Origin: CAYNEI01 sp964396185
Lineage (GTDB): Archaea; Thermoplasmatota; SW-10-69-26
Length of the DNA stretch: 64,000 nt
Reading direction: 5' to 3'
Assembly: GCA_964396185.1 (NCBI GenBank)
Contig: CAYNEI010000001.1
Span: forward strand, 62,001-126,000
In this document: positions 1-9,674 of the stretch, piece by piece
Numbering within the stretch: position 1 is the stretch's first letter
How the letters are laid out: each line of letters begins with the position of its first letter
The notes under the pieces: model-generated
Databases searched by the model: none
Seen by the model: the letters and a program-made list of their open reading frames with translations, nothing else
What the model was told of the DNA's origin: nothing
Position numbers and translations under genes: made by a program

Positions 1-140
1 GAGACAGTGAAAGAATGGGCTGGGCAATCGTGAGCCATCTAGCTTCGCCCGTACACCATCCTGGGGGCAAGAGAGCTGGAGGTCCCGGTCGCTCGGTGAA
101 CAGGGGCCCTGCCTCACGAGAGTCAGCGGGATCCTGACAC

Positions 141-1555
141 CCAGGCGGCGGCGCCTTCGAGGACAACTCCGGCAAGGACTGCAACCTGATCACGCCTGAG
201 GCCCTCAAGGCCCACACGACGCTCAGCGCCACCTACACCGACTCAGAGGTGAACGCAGCTTCGGCTACCTGGTCGAGGCCCACGACGTGGACATCTACAC
301 GGTCCCCCTCGCGGACACCCAGCAAGGGGTCACCGGGATCATCGGCGATCTGATCCCTGACGACCTGCCCGAGCCCATCGCCGGCCTGATCGAGGCAGCC
401 CAAGAGGCCCTCGAGGACGGCGCCAGCGATGTCGAGGAGCTCACCGACCCGCTCGTCGAGGAAGCAGACAAGGCCAGCTCGCGCGCTGGACCGACCAAGG
501 CGGCCACCCCAGAGCCCAACGCGGCCGACGACAACAGCCTCACCATGTCGGCGCTCACGGATGGAACCCGTTGCGACGAGGTGCTGGGTCTGACCCCACC
601 TGGCGGCGAGTCCAAGAGCTACTACAACCTCATGGACGTCCGCATCGTGCAAGACCCCACGTTCCGCCAAGCCAACTTCGACGGCGTGACGGTCAACGCC
701 CTCAAGGACCCCACCGCGCTGGACGGCGACGGCCTGCCGGCCGAGAGCGACGAGCAGAGCCACAACCCATGGCACCCCGGCGCGTACAAGTTCGACGGGC
801 TGCTCAACGTCTTCCTGGACGGCAACAGCAACGGCCAGTTCGACGCCTGCCCGGTCGACCAGGGCGACGGCCCGAGCCCGGACCTCTGCGTGGCTGATCT
901 CGACTACGACATGTACGAGGCCAGCGGCGCGATCGGTGACAGCGCCCGCGACAAGAACATGGACGACCCCACGGGGCTCTACTTCGTGCTCAAGGTCACC
1001 GGCCCCGTGGCGACCTACGACGTCGAGCGCTCAGGGGACCCCGATGAGACCCTGGCGGCTTCCGCGGACCGCACCGTCGTCATGAACGGCGATGGGCTCA
1101 ACTGCATCGTGGGCACCACCACGGGGCTGCTCGACCTTGCCCCCGGCGATCTCTTCCGGGAGCTCAACAGCTTGAGCCCCAGTGCAACCGACGAGGACGT
1201 CGCCGCCGATCTGTGCGGCGAGGACGCCGACGACGTGGCCCTGATCAAGGACGCGTTCGCGACCCAGAGCCAGGCCGGCGGCACCCTCAACGACGCCAAG
1301 AGCGGCAAGCTGGCCTCTGCAGTCGGCTTCGTGAAGACCGGCTCCAACGCGGCTGCGCTCAACAACGGCCCGGGCGACGGGCTCACCGTCACCGCGGTGC
1401 TCAGCATCCAGGACGGCGAGGTGCACTCGGACACGAGCGGGAACATCAACCTCGGCGACAACCCCGCCACGCTCGAGACGACCCTGTCCAACGGTGCTGA
1501 CGTCTACGTCTGGACCGACCACGAGCCCTTCGTGAGCACGGTCAGCGGGTCCTAA
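141..1555 (+). pseudogene. Decayed first copy of the secreted-protein array
   Basis: Remnant of the family that fills the next 29 kb. A fragment at 141-251 reads GGGAFEDNSGKDCNLITPEAL, matching the end of the N-terminal module (about residue 239 of the copy starting at 13219), but a stop lies just before it and no signal peptide precedes it. Near 250 the frame changes and sequence jumps to SFGYLVEAHDVDIYT, normally about 130-150 residues further on, so there is an internal deletion plus a frameshift. From the GTG at 287 an open frame of 422 codons keeps the helical linker and whole C-terminal module (NPWHPGAYKF, LNCIVGTTTGLLD, YVWTDHEPF) with normal codon use. A truncated product could still be made, but it would lack a secretion signal. 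Two 5' deletions and a frameshift argue for a pseudogene. Confidence 0.8.
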
Positions 1556-1582
1556 GAAACGTGACGCGACTCGCAACCTCCT

Positions 1583-1622
1583 GGCCCGCGCGCCTCGCGC
1601 GCGGGCCAAGCTTCTTTTCTTA
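1583..1622 (+). terminator. Hairpin terminator after copy 1
   Basis: Perfect 10-bp stem GGCCCGCGCG (1583-1592) / CGCGCGGGCC (1598-1607), then a pyrimidine tail CTTCTTTTCTTATCC. Near-identical hairpins follow most array genes. Confidence 0.75.
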
Positions 1623-1632
1623 TCCTGAGGAC

Positions 1633-1706
1633 CAGGCAGCGGTAGCGCTGGCGAGTCAACCTCCGGCGCGCCGCACGCGCGCTGATTGCAGCGAAGCCGC
1701 GACCCG
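1633..1706 (+). repeat. Intergenic hairpin repeat, diverged copy
   Basis: Begins GGCAGCGGTAGCGCTGGCGAG and continues through GGCGCGCCGCACGCGCG to GCAGCGAAGCCGCGACCC. It is a weakly conserved member of the element seen after other array genes, always downstream of the terminator and upstream of the next promoter. The stretch 1556-1851 holds no gene. Confidence 0.5.
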
Positions 1707-1774
1707 TCCCGGGTGCGCGCGCCACCGAGGTACCACCGCACCCGGTGTACCCGAAGCCTGGAACCCAACAACCA

Positions 1775-1828
1775 CTAAATACCTCTTGCTCAATGTTTGT
1801 TTAACAGGCTGTTGTGGCTGTTCCAGCC
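1775..1828 (+). promoter_or_regulatory. Promoter and leader hairpin of the 1852 gene
   Basis: A TATA-like CTAAATACC (1775-1783) is followed by GCTCAATG (1789-1796), a half-match to the palindrome upstream of four other array genes. A small leader hairpin GGCTG-ttc-CAGCC (1816-1828) sits just before the ribosome site GGAGGT (1839-1844). Confidence 0.45.
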
Positions 1829-1851
1829 GGCAGCGTGTGGAGGTTTGAAGC

Positions 1852-4299
1852 TTGAAGCGAGCACTCGTGATCCTTCTTGGAGCAACGATGGTGTTGGGGG
1901 TTCTTCCCTCGGCCATCGCTGAGCACAACGCCATCGGCGCGAAGGTAACTGCCGGGAACCCAGACCCTGTTCCCAGCGAGGAACCAGACATCCCCGACGC
2001 CATGCGGCCGATCTACCACGGCGGGGGCGCCCCTGCGCCGACGGTCGTGGACCCGGTCGCCTACCACGGAACCTACCCGCGCGTCTCACCCGAAGACCAG
2101 AGCGGTCTCGGGATGGGCGAGTGGGTCGGGTACATCAACGGTGTCATCGAGTACGGCCCCAATCCCTTCGTCGCGGGAGCCTTCGACCAGGACAACGACC
2201 CGCTTTACCGCGTGTTCCCAGGGGACGACGCGTACTGCCAGAGCGTCGACGGCAAAGCCGACACCGGCGCTGACCCCGCGGACCCGAGCGACGACCCGTG
2301 CGCAGGGACCGGACACGGTGTGAGCGTGGATCTCCCGACGAACCACCACCTCCAACAGCACCACATCGACGTGGTTCACCCAGATCGAGAGGGGAGTGGA
2401 TTCATCTACCCAGGGTTGTACGATTTCTATGTCTACATCTTCGGGGAGGGCTCCAGCGACGTTCGCCCGGGCAGCGGTGCGTTCGACTACCTCGACGAGA
2501 GCCTGTGCGAGGACCATCTCGCCAGCCTCAACATCGAGAACAACTTGGGTGACTGCACCCTCATCACCCCCACGGATCTCCAGAACCACGTCAGCAGCAC
2601 CCTGACGGATGCCAACGGCGCGACCCAGGAGGCCGCATTCTGCGTGTTCGCACCCCGGTTCTACCAGGTCGGAGGCAGCGACGAGCCGCCGACGTGCCAG
2701 AACCGGATGGAGGATTACGTCGAGCACACCGGGGCACCGACGTACCTCTCGAACAAGCCGGGCTGGTACGGTGGGAACTTCTTCATCGACCACATCGGCT
2801 CGACCGTTGCTGCCGAGGAAGTGGTTCTGAAGGGCGGTAGCCGCTCGGACATCTCGGCCGGCGGCATGTTCCATTACTACGTGAACCCCGTCCGACCGGT
2901 TGCTGAGCTTCGCTGTGCCTCACCACCTATCTCCACCACCGCCCCCGATAGCCTGGACACCGGGATCACCTTCGATGAAGCCAGCGGCACGTGGGCTGGA
3001 GACGGGGCCTTCGATTACCTCGTCGAAGCCCACGACGTCGATGTCTACACGGCCATCGACTCCAACGCGGAGCGCCAATTCGTGGTCGACACTGTGAACG
3101 AGGTTCTCGATCAGGTTCCTGGCCTACCCCCCGAGGTCGGCCAACTCATCGATGACGCCATCGATGCAGCCGAGGCCCTGCTTGAGACCACGGACCCCAT
3201 CGCAGACGCCGCCGACGAGCTCAGCGGACGGGCCTTCCCGTACACCCTGAACCGCGGGGAGCCCAACAGCGCCGATGACAGCTCGCACCTCTACACCCGG
3301 GATGCGACGGTCGACATCGGTGTATGCGACGGCGGGCTCAACGACCCGGACAAGGTCGACGGTCTCTCGACCGTGTACTCGAACTACATCCAGGCCGACT
3401 ACACCACGGGCCAGATCTTCAACGGCCTCGTGCTCCACGACTACACGGAGCTCGACGGGGAGGGCCTGCCCCGGGACTCCAACGAGCAAGGTTGGAACCC
3501 CTGGAACCCCAACACGTACACCTTCGACGGTGAGATCCTCGGCTTCCTGGACCACAACCCCAACGGCCAGCTCGACGCCTGCCCGTCTGGTGGCAACCAG
3601 ATCGGCGCTGGCCAGGACCTCTGCGTGGCCCAGATCCGCTGGGACGTGAACAACCCCGACAGCGAGATCCAGGAGGCCAAAACGGAGACGTGGGCCCCCG
3701 CGAACGGGTTCGACGACTTCACCGGGCTCTACTTCACCCTGAAGCTCACCGGCCCGGTGGCCACCTACGACCTGGAGAACACCCCAGACCAGAACGCCCA
3801 GGTCTTCTTCGACCGGACCCGACTACTCGCCAGCGAGGGCCAGAACTGCATCGTGGGCATCAGCAAGGGCCTGCTCGACGACCCGGCCAACGACGCGCGG
3901 TTCCGCGAGCTCATCGGTGCTGCGAGCGGTGAACAGACAGCCACCGACGGCCCCATCACGGACAAGCTGTGTGAGGGCGCTGACGGGGACGTCGCCTTCA
4001 TCCGCGACGCGTTCGCCGACCAGGACAGCGCGGGGGACTTCGACGCCGCCTTCGAGTGGGTGAAGCTCTCCGCCACCCCCGAGGCCACCCACCCAGACAC
4101 GGGCGATGGCCTCACCTTCAACGCGGTGATCACCGTGGCCGAGACCGGCGACACGCTCACGGCCGGCAACCTTGAGCTAAGCGCGGCCACAGATGGCACC
4201 CCGACCCTGGAGAAGATCTGGACCGACGAAGATGGCGACAAGACGTTCGTGTGGACCGACCACGACGCCTTCGAGTCCACCCCAGACAACGCTGAGTGA
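1852..4299 (+). CDS. Secreted array protein, copy 2 (815 aa)
   Basis: Start TTG chosen because GGAGGT lies 7 bases upstream and no better start precedes the signal peptide (residues 1-23, cleavage after SAIA). The mature protein begins EHN. Visible in order: GNPDP near 35; DQSGLGMGEW; DPLYRV; a FGEGSS segment; Cys-containing stretch CTLITP; SNKPGWYGG; YYVNPVRP; FDYLVEAHDVDVYT at 386; a helical linker about 403-463; then the C-terminal module with LHDYTELDGEGLP near 527, the Asp/Asn-rich Cys loop FLDHNPNGQLDACP near 565, GQNCIVG near 663 and the terminal VWTDHDAF near 800. About a dozen Cys suggest disulfides in an extracellular protein. There is no membrane anchor. No catalytic motif is recognisable and the function is unknown. 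A 299-bp tract (3460-3758) is identical to the next gene. Confidence 0.9.
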   Translation: MKRALVILLGATMVLGVLPSAIAEHNAIGAKVTAGNPDPVPSEEPDIPDAMRPIYHGGGAPAPTVVDPVAYHGTYPRVSPEDQSGLGMGEWVGYINGVIEYGPNPFVAGAFDQDNDPLYRVFPGDDAYCQSVDGKADTGADPADPSDDPCAGTGHGVSVDLPTNHHLQQHHIDVVHPDREGSGFIYPGLYDFYVYIFGEGSSDVRPGSGAFDYLDESLCEDHLASLNIENNLGDCTLITPTDLQNHVSSTLTDANGATQEAAFCVFAPRFYQVGGSDEPPTCQNRMEDYVEHTGAPTYLSNKPGWYGGNFFIDHIGSTVAAEEVVLKGGSRSDISAGGMFHYYVNPVRPVAELRCASPPISTTAPDSLDTGITFDEASGTWAGDGAFDYLVEAHDVDVYTAIDSNAERQFVVDTVNEVLDQVPGLPPEVGQLIDDAIDAAEALLETTDPIADAADELSGRAFPYTLNRGEPNSADDSSHLYTRDATVDIGVCDGGLNDPDKVDGLSTVYSNYIQADYTTGQIFNGLVLHDYTELDGEGLPRDSNEQGWNPWNPNTYTFDGEILGFLDHNPNGQLDACPSGGNQIGAGQDLCVAQIRWDVNNPDSEIQEAKTETWAPANGFDDFTGLYFTLKLTGPVATYDLENTPDQNAQVFFDRTRLLASEGQNCIVGISKGLLDDPANDARFRELIGAASGEQTATDGPITDKLCEGADGDVAFIRDAFADQDSAGDFDAAFEWVKLSATPEATHPDTGDGLTFNAVITVAETGDTLTAGNLELSAATDGTPTLEKIWTDEDGDKTFVWTDHDAFESTPDNAE
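3460..3758 (+). repeat. 299-bp tract identical to 6146-6444 (gene conversion)
   Basis: Every base I compared from GAGGGCCTGCCCCGGGACTC to the GGT of GGCCCGGT matches the tract in the next gene, while codons just outside differ silently (gacggg against gatgga; gtg against gta). It spans the Ca-binding-like loop of the C-terminal module. Confidence 0.85.
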
Positions 4300-4329
4300 A
4301 CGCAGCGTCCGGCGTCCAACACCCACGTA

Positions 4330-4380
4330 CCCGCCCCGGGCCCCTCGGGCGCCCCGGGGCGGGTCTTCTTCTCCTCTCTC
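4330..4380 (+). terminator. Hairpin terminator after copy 2
   Basis: Stem CCCGCCCCGGG (4330-4340) / CCCGGGGCGGG (4353-4363), tail TCTTCTTCTCCTCTCTC. The region from the last 40 coding bases through this hairpin is almost identical to that after the next gene. Confidence 0.75.
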
Positions 4381-4516
4381 CGACGATCCGTTCACGTCCA
4401 GCTTTGGAGGGTGGAACCGAGGCTCAGGTCGCGGAAATGGCTAAGTAGCTGCAACTTAGTGACTCCTTAACACGGTCCCTTGGGTCCACCCACGGGGGCG
4501 TGAGGAGGTTGTCCAA

Positions 4517-6985
4517 ATGCGACGAGGCATCGCGCTCATCCTATGCTTGACGATGGTGCTGTGGGTCTTCCCCACAGCGCTTGCAGAGCACAACAACGCA
4601 GGGTACCGGATGACGGTCGGTAACCCCGACCCGACCCCGACCGACGAGCCGGACATCCCGGACTCCGATCGGCCCGTTTTCCACGCAGGCGGCGATCCTG
4701 CTCCAGTTCTGGCGCGCGTGATCGCGTTCGAGGGAAGCTACCCGCGACTTTCGCCGGCCGACCAATCCGGCCTGGGGATGGGCGAGTGGATCGGCTACTT
4801 CAACGGGGTCGTCGAGTACATGGCCCCGCAGTTCGGGAGCCTTACCGGGGACGACCCGCTCTACCGGGTCAACTCCGGGGATGACGGGAATTGCCAGACA
4901 CCCATGCAGAAACTCGATACGGGCGCTGACCCGACGAACCCCAACGACGACCCGTGCTCGGGCGCGGGCCATGAATGGCAGTTCGACTTCCAGACGGCGA
5001 ACTTCGTCCAACAACACCACGCCGATCCGGTTAGCCCCGTCATCAGCGGAGGGGATCCCCTCAGTGGGTTCCTCCTCCCGGCGATGTACGACTTCTACGT
5101 CTACTTCTTCGGTGAGGGCTCCAGCGAGACCCGGCCCGGTGTTGGGACCCTGGACTACCTCGATGAGGACCTCTGCGACAAGCACCTTGCGAAGCTCGGG
5201 ATCACCAACAACCTGGCTGACTGCACCCTGATCACGCCGGATGACCTCAACGGCCACCTTGGCCTCACGGATGCCAACGGTCAGGCCCAGGACGCGGCCA
5301 TCTGCCAGTTCGCGCCCCGCTTCTTCCAGGTGGGCGGCGGCGACGAGCCCCCAACCTGCCAGAACTTCGTGGATAACTTCTACGACGAGTCCGGCCAAAC
5401 GGGGTACATCACGAACAAGCCCGGTTGGTACGGCGGCCTCTGGTTCATCGACTACATGGGCTCGACGATCACCGCCGAGAACGTGGTCGTCAAGGAGGGT
5501 GTCCGCCAGGACATCTCGGGCACGGGTCACTTCCACTTCTACGTGAACCCGGTCCGTCCTGATGCCGCGCTGCGCTGCGCCTCGCCCCCCATCTCCACCG
5601 ACGCGCCTGACAGCCTGGATACCGGGACGGTGTTCGACGAGGAGACCGGGAGGTGGAGCGATGCCACGTTCGACTACCTCGTCGAGGCCCACGACGTCGA
5701 TATGTACACGGGCGTGAAGGACCTGGGCGGGACCATCAACGACGCCGTGGATGAGGCCAACCGCGTCATCGGTGAGGTGCTCGACGAGATCCCCAACCTC
5801 CCCCCAGAGGTCGGCCAACTGATCGACGACACCATCGATGACGCCCAGAGTGCTGTGGACACTCTCCTAGAGACCACGGACCCCATCGCCGATGCGGCCA
5901 ACGAGTTCAGCGGGCGGGCGTTCCCCTACACGCTCAACCGGGCCGAGCCCAACCACAACCTGGACGACTCGTACGCCTACTCGACGAGCGCCTCGGTCCA
6001 ACTCGGCGTGTGCGACGGTGGCCTCCACGACCCCGCCGAGGTCGACGGCGTGGACACGAACTACTTCAACTACGTCCAGGCCGACTACACCACGGGCCAG
6101 GTCTTCAATGGCCTCGTCCTCCACGACTACACAGAGCTCGATGGAGAGGGCCTGCCCCGGGACTCCAACGAGCAAGGTTGGAACCCCTGGAACCCCAACA
6201 CGTACACCTTCGACGGTGAGATCCTCGGCTTCCTGGACCACAACCCCAACGGCCAGCTCGACGCCTGCCCGTCTGGTGGCAACCAGATCGGCGCTGGCCA
6301 GGACCTCTGCGTGGCCCAGATCCGCTGGGACGTGAACAACCCCGACAGCGAGATCCAGGAGGCCAAAACGGAGACGTGGGCCCCCGCGAACGGGTTCGAC
6401 GACTTCACCGGGCTCTACTTCACCCTGAAGCTCACCGGCCCGGTAGCCACCTATGACCTGGAGAACACGCCCGACGAGGATCAGGCCACCTTCCTCGACC
6501 GGACCCGGGTGCTCTCCAGCGACGGCCAGAACTGCATCGTGGGCATCAGCAAGGGCCTGCTCGACGACCCGGCCACCGACGCCCGCTTCCGCACGCTGAT
6601 CGGCGCTGGGAGCGGTGCACAGGGCCCGAACGCGGGCCCCATCACCGACGTTCTTTGCGAGGGTGCGGACGGGGACGTCGCGTTCATCAGCGACGCGTTC
6701 TTCGACCAGGGCAGTGCAGGCGACTTCGATGCTGCCTTCGAGTGGGTCAAGCTCTCCGCGACCCCTGAGGCCACCCACCCCGACATCGGGGATGGCCTCA
6801 CGTTCAACGCGGTGATCACCGTTGCCGAGACCGGCGACACGCTCACGGCCGGCAACCTCGACTTGAGCAACGCCGAGCCCGGCGCGCCCACCCTCGAGAA
6901 GATCTGGTCTGAGGAGGACGGCGACATGACGTTCGTCTGGACCGACCACGACGCCTTCGAGTCCACCCCAGACAACGCTGAGTGA
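4517..6985 (+). CDS. Secreted array protein, copy 3 (822 aa)
   Basis: ATG preceded by GAGGAGGTTG. Signal peptide 1-23 (cleavage after TALA); mature start EHNNAGY. It has the same order of landmarks as copy 2: DQSGLGMGEWIGY, DPLYRVNSG, FGEGSS, CTLITPDDL, TNKPGWYGG, FYVNPVRP, FDYLVEAHDVDMYT, a helical linker rich in Asp/Glu (LDEIPNLPPEVGQLIDD), then EGLPRDSNEQGWNPWNP, the Cys loop FLDHNPNGQLDACP and terminal VWTDHDAFES. It is the closest relative of copy 2. Tract 6146-6444 and the 3' end with the terminator are essentially the same DNA, so the pair is being homogenised. Function unknown. The promoter region (about 4441-4470) has only weak TATA-like CTAAGTAG and a poor match to the shared palindrome (ACTTAGTGACT). 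Confidence 0.9.
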   Translation: MRRGIALILCLTMVLWVFPTALAEHNNAGYRMTVGNPDPTPTDEPDIPDSDRPVFHAGGDPAPVLARVIAFEGSYPRLSPADQSGLGMGEWIGYFNGVVEYMAPQFGSLTGDDPLYRVNSGDDGNCQTPMQKLDTGADPTNPNDDPCSGAGHEWQFDFQTANFVQQHHADPVSPVISGGDPLSGFLLPAMYDFYVYFFGEGSSETRPGVGTLDYLDEDLCDKHLAKLGITNNLADCTLITPDDLNGHLGLTDANGQAQDAAICQFAPRFFQVGGGDEPPTCQNFVDNFYDESGQTGYITNKPGWYGGLWFIDYMGSTITAENVVVKEGVRQDISGTGHFHFYVNPVRPDAALRCASPPISTDAPDSLDTGTVFDEETGRWSDATFDYLVEAHDVDMYTGVKDLGGTINDAVDEANRVIGEVLDEIPNLPPEVGQLIDDTIDDAQSAVDTLLETTDPIADAANEFSGRAFPYTLNRAEPNHNLDDSYAYSTSASVQLGVCDGGLHDPAEVDGVDTNYFNYVQADYTTGQVFNGLVLHDYTELDGEGLPRDSNEQGWNPWNPNTYTFDGEILGFLDHNPNGQLDACPSGGNQIGAGQDLCVAQIRWDVNNPDSEIQEAKTETWAPANGFDDFTGLYFTLKLTGPVATYDLENTPDEDQATFLDRTRVLSSDGQNCIVGISKGLLDDPATDARFRTLIGAGSGAQGPNAGPITDVLCEGADGDVAFISDAFFDQGSAGDFDAAFEWVKLSATPEATHPDIGDGLTFNAVITVAETGDTLTAGNLDLSNAEPGAPTLEKIWSEEDGDMTFVWTDHDAFESTPDNAE
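6146..6444 (+). repeat. 299-bp tract identical to 3460-3758
   Basis: Partner of the conversion tract described for copy 2. Both ends are defined by silent differences immediately outside. Confidence 0.85.
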
Positions 6986-7015
6986 ACGCAGCGTGCGGCG
7001 TCCAACAACCACGTA

Positions 7016-7063
7016 CCCGCCCCGGGCCCCTCGGGCGCCCCGGGGCGGGTCTTCCTCTTCTCC
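7016..7063 (+). terminator. Hairpin terminator after copy 3
   Basis: CCCGCCCCGGG (7016-7026) / CCCGGGGCGGG (7039-7049) then TCTTCCTCTTCTCC. Confidence 0.75.
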
Positions 7064-7227
7064 ATCCTTGCTTCCCTCTCTGCTCTAGGCGTGGGCCTCG
7101 TCCAGCCAACCGGTGGCGCGCCGCAGGCACGAACCGCTGGCGATCCCTGGGGAGTTAACCGGTGTCACTCAGATCGCTGCAGAGCCAACGGTTAAGCCAT
7201 GAGGCCCCCATCGTGGGCCCGAGAGGC

Positions 7228-7245
7228 TGGCCACGCGCGTGGCCA
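7228..7245 (+). promoter_or_regulatory. 18-bp leader palindrome before copy 4
   Basis: TGGCCACGCGCGTGGCCA is a perfect palindrome that ends one base before the GGGAGG ribosome site. Other array leaders have hairpins in the same place. In RNA it could influence ribosome access; as DNA it could be a protein site. Confidence 0.5.
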
Positions 7246-7259
7246 TGGGAGGCCCAAAG

Positions 7260-9590
7260 ATGCGAACCGGGATCGTGTTGCTCATCGGCTTGGTGACCCT
7301 GCTCAGTGGGCTCAGCCCAGCGCTTGCCCACCACAACGACGTGGGCGCGCGCTTCGCGGTTGGCAACCCGGACCCGGGGGTCTCGGACGAGCCGAACACG
7401 CGCGACGGGCTCCGGCCGGTCTACCACGCCGGAGGATCCCCGCCGACCCTGGCCTTCGTTGGCGACTACCCACGCCTCTCGCCGGCCGACCAGAGCGGGC
7501 TGGGCATGGGCGACTGGATCGGCGTCATCGACGGCGTGGTCGAGACCTTCAGCGACGGGTTCGGCCAATGCGTGTTCAACCCGAGCTTCTTGGGCTGCAA
7601 CCGCGACACGGACCCCCTTTACCGCGCCAACCCCGCCAGCGACCACGGGGCCTGCCAGGGGGCCACCGAGCGTCTAGCGTCCGAGTGCGATGGGAGCGGG
7701 CACCCCTGGAAGCTGGATATCTGGCCAGGCGCGCGCGTGCAAGCCCAGCACTACGATGTTGTCGGCGGTGACGGGGCCGGGTTCCAGTTCCCAGGCAGCT
7801 ACAGCTTCTATTTGTACCTCTTCGGCGACGGGAGCGGGGTGGCCGCCGGCCAGGGCACCTTCGACTACCTCGACCCTGACGAGCTTTGCGGCGAGACAAC
7901 AGGCGCGGACACCTGCGCGCTGATCACTCCTGAGGATCTCAGCGACCACCTGCCCCCTGGCGCGGTGCCGGCGGTCTGCTTCTTCGCGCCCCAGTTCTTC
8001 CCGCTCACCCAGGCGTCCGATCTCGGCGAGTGCGCCCGGCAGAGCCGCTTCGACCAGTACATGGCGGACTCGGACTCCACCTTGTACCTAGCCAACAAGC
8101 CGGGCTGGTACGCCACGGCAGCCCTCGACGACCCCTTCGCGTCCACCCTCTCCTGGGCCAGCGTGCTCACCAAGGAGGGGGACCAGGACCACGTGTCCAA
8201 CGTCTTCCACTTCTACGTCAACCCGGAGCCCCTGCCGTCCGAGAAATGGTGCGGGGCCCTGCCCGTGGCTACCTTGGCCACAGACAAGCTCGACACCGGT
8301 GTCCAGCCGGGGATCGATGGGGGCTGGGTGGAGGGTGATCCCATCGCCTGGAACCTCCAGGGCCACGACCTGGACGTCTACACCAGCCCCACGAGCGATG
8401 CCAACGGGGCCCTCCAGCAAGCCGTCCAGGGCCTGCTCGACGAGCTGCCCACCCTGCCGCCTGGCCTCCAGGGGGTGGTGGACCAGGTTGGGGAGACGAC
8501 CGTGGACACCCTGGACGAGGTGGGTCGCACCACCGACCCCTTCGTGGAGGCAACCCTCACGGCCGGCCAGCGCTTCGTAGCGATCAAGAGCGACGATGCC
8601 GGCCCCAACCACCCGCTGGACAACAGCCTCACGCTCTCGGCTCCCTCAGAGGGTCAGCAGTGCAGCTCGCTGGCGGGACTGGCTCGGGATGCCACCGGTC
8701 GCACCCACTTCTACAACTACGTCGAGGCCGACATCCAGGGCATCACGCTCAAGGATCCCACGCACCTCGACGAGGACGGCCTTCCGGCCAAGGCCGACGA
8801 GCAGGGCTACAACCCCTGGCACCCCCAGCAGTACACCTTCGGCGGCGAGCTCATCGTCTTCGACGACCGCAACGGCAACGTCCAGCGCGACGCCTGCCCC
8901 CAGGGCAACGATGCCCCAGACGAGTTCAGCCCGGACATCTGCGCGGCCCGGCTGCCGTGGGACCTCTCCAACCCAGAGGCCACCGCTGGCCAGGGCGCCA
9001 GCCTGGCCACCTTCGCGCGCGACAGGGGCTTCACCGACCCCACCGGCCTCTACTTCGTGCTCAACCTCACCGGCCGCCACCTCATCACCGACACCGAGCC
9101 CCCCACCGGCACCAGTGAGCTCGACCGCACCCAGCAGCGCAGCCGAGTGCTCATCACCGGCGGCCAACACTGCATCGTGGGCACCAGCAAGGGCCTGCTC
9201 GACGGGATCAGCGGCTCACGGTTGGCCACCACCCTAGGTCTGCCCAACCTCTCCGAGGCCGCGCTGCTGGACCACCTGTGCAGCGACGCCACGGGCGAGC
9301 GCATCCTGCTCGAGGACGGCTTCGAGGATCAGAGCCAGCTCGGCGAGATCGACGCCGGCATCGCCTGGACCAAGCTCTCGGCCACCCCAGATGTCTCCCT
9401 GAGCACCGACGACGGGCTCACGCTCCATGCCCTTGTCACGGTGGAGGCCGACGGGGATGAGCTCACCCGGGGCAACCTGGAGCTGGGCACGGGCACCACG
9501 GCCACCCAGATCGCCACGTGGCAGGATGGCAGTGCCGTGAGCTACCGGTGGACGGACGTGGAGCTGTTCAGCTCGGAGCCGGCTGAGTAA
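7260..9590 (+). CDS. Secreted array protein, copy 4 (776 aa, shortest)
   Basis: I start at ATG 7260 (MRTGIVLLIG) rather than ATG 7239, because GGGAGG lies at the right spacing and the product then begins like its paralogues. Signal peptide ends SPALA; mature start HHNDVG. Landmarks: VGNPDPG, DQSGLGMGDWIGVIDGVVE, DPLYRANP, FGDGSGVAAGQG, CALITPEDL, ANKPGWY, FYVNPEP, LQGHDLDVYT (replacing the usual VEAHD), linker with LPTLPPGLQGVVDQ, then LDEDGLPAKADEQGYNPWHP, DDRNGNVQRDACP, CIVGTSKGLLD and YRWTDVELF. Together with the copy at 28088 it forms a more diverged branch. Downstream hairpins are weak (GGAGCG 9595 ... CGCTCC 9629), unlike the strong ones after other copies. Unknown function, extracellular. 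Confidence 0.88.
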   Translation: MRTGIVLLIGLVTLLSGLSPALAHHNDVGARFAVGNPDPGVSDEPNTRDGLRPVYHAGGSPPTLAFVGDYPRLSPADQSGLGMGDWIGVIDGVVETFSDGFGQCVFNPSFLGCNRDTDPLYRANPASDHGACQGATERLASECDGSGHPWKLDIWPGARVQAQHYDVVGGDGAGFQFPGSYSFYLYLFGDGSGVAAGQGTFDYLDPDELCGETTGADTCALITPEDLSDHLPPGAVPAVCFFAPQFFPLTQASDLGECARQSRFDQYMADSDSTLYLANKPGWYATAALDDPFASTLSWASVLTKEGDQDHVSNVFHFYVNPEPLPSEKWCGALPVATLATDKLDTGVQPGIDGGWVEGDPIAWNLQGHDLDVYTSPTSDANGALQQAVQGLLDELPTLPPGLQGVVDQVGETTVDTLDEVGRTTDPFVEATLTAGQRFVAIKSDDAGPNHPLDNSLTLSAPSEGQQCSSLAGLARDATGRTHFYNYVEADIQGITLKDPTHLDEDGLPAKADEQGYNPWHPQQYTFGGELIVFDDRNGNVQRDACPQGNDAPDEFSPDICAARLPWDLSNPEATAGQGASLATFARDRGFTDPTGLYFVLNLTGRHLITDTEPPTGTSELDRTQQRSRVLITGGQHCIVGTSKGLLDGISGSRLATTLGLPNLSEAALLDHLCSDATGERILLEDGFEDQSQLGEIDAGIAWTKLSATPDVSLSTDDGLTLHALVTVEADGDELTRGNLELGTGTTATQIATWQDGSAVSYRWTDVELFSSEPAE

Positions 9591-9635
9591 AGCGGGGAGC
9601 GTGGTTCGGTCACAGCCACACCGCTTTGCGCTCCG

Positions 9636-9669
9636 AAAGACCTCGACGAGACCCTCGATAAAGGTCTTT
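9636..9669 (+). promoter_or_regulatory. Inverted repeat before the VapB-like gene
   Basis: AAAGACCT (9636-9643) and AGGTCTTT (9662-9669) are perfect 8-bp arms ending 5 bases before the ATG at 9675, with CGATAAAGG between them as a possible TATA element. Antitoxins usually bind such sites to repress their own operon. It could also serve as the terminator of the gene upstream. Confidence 0.5.
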
Positions 9670-9674
9670 AACCC

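Noticed and set aside
1..140. Possible coding or regulatory content at the left edge
   Set aside because: No frame resembles the array proteins before 141 and no clear promoter is visible. I see nothing to annotate.
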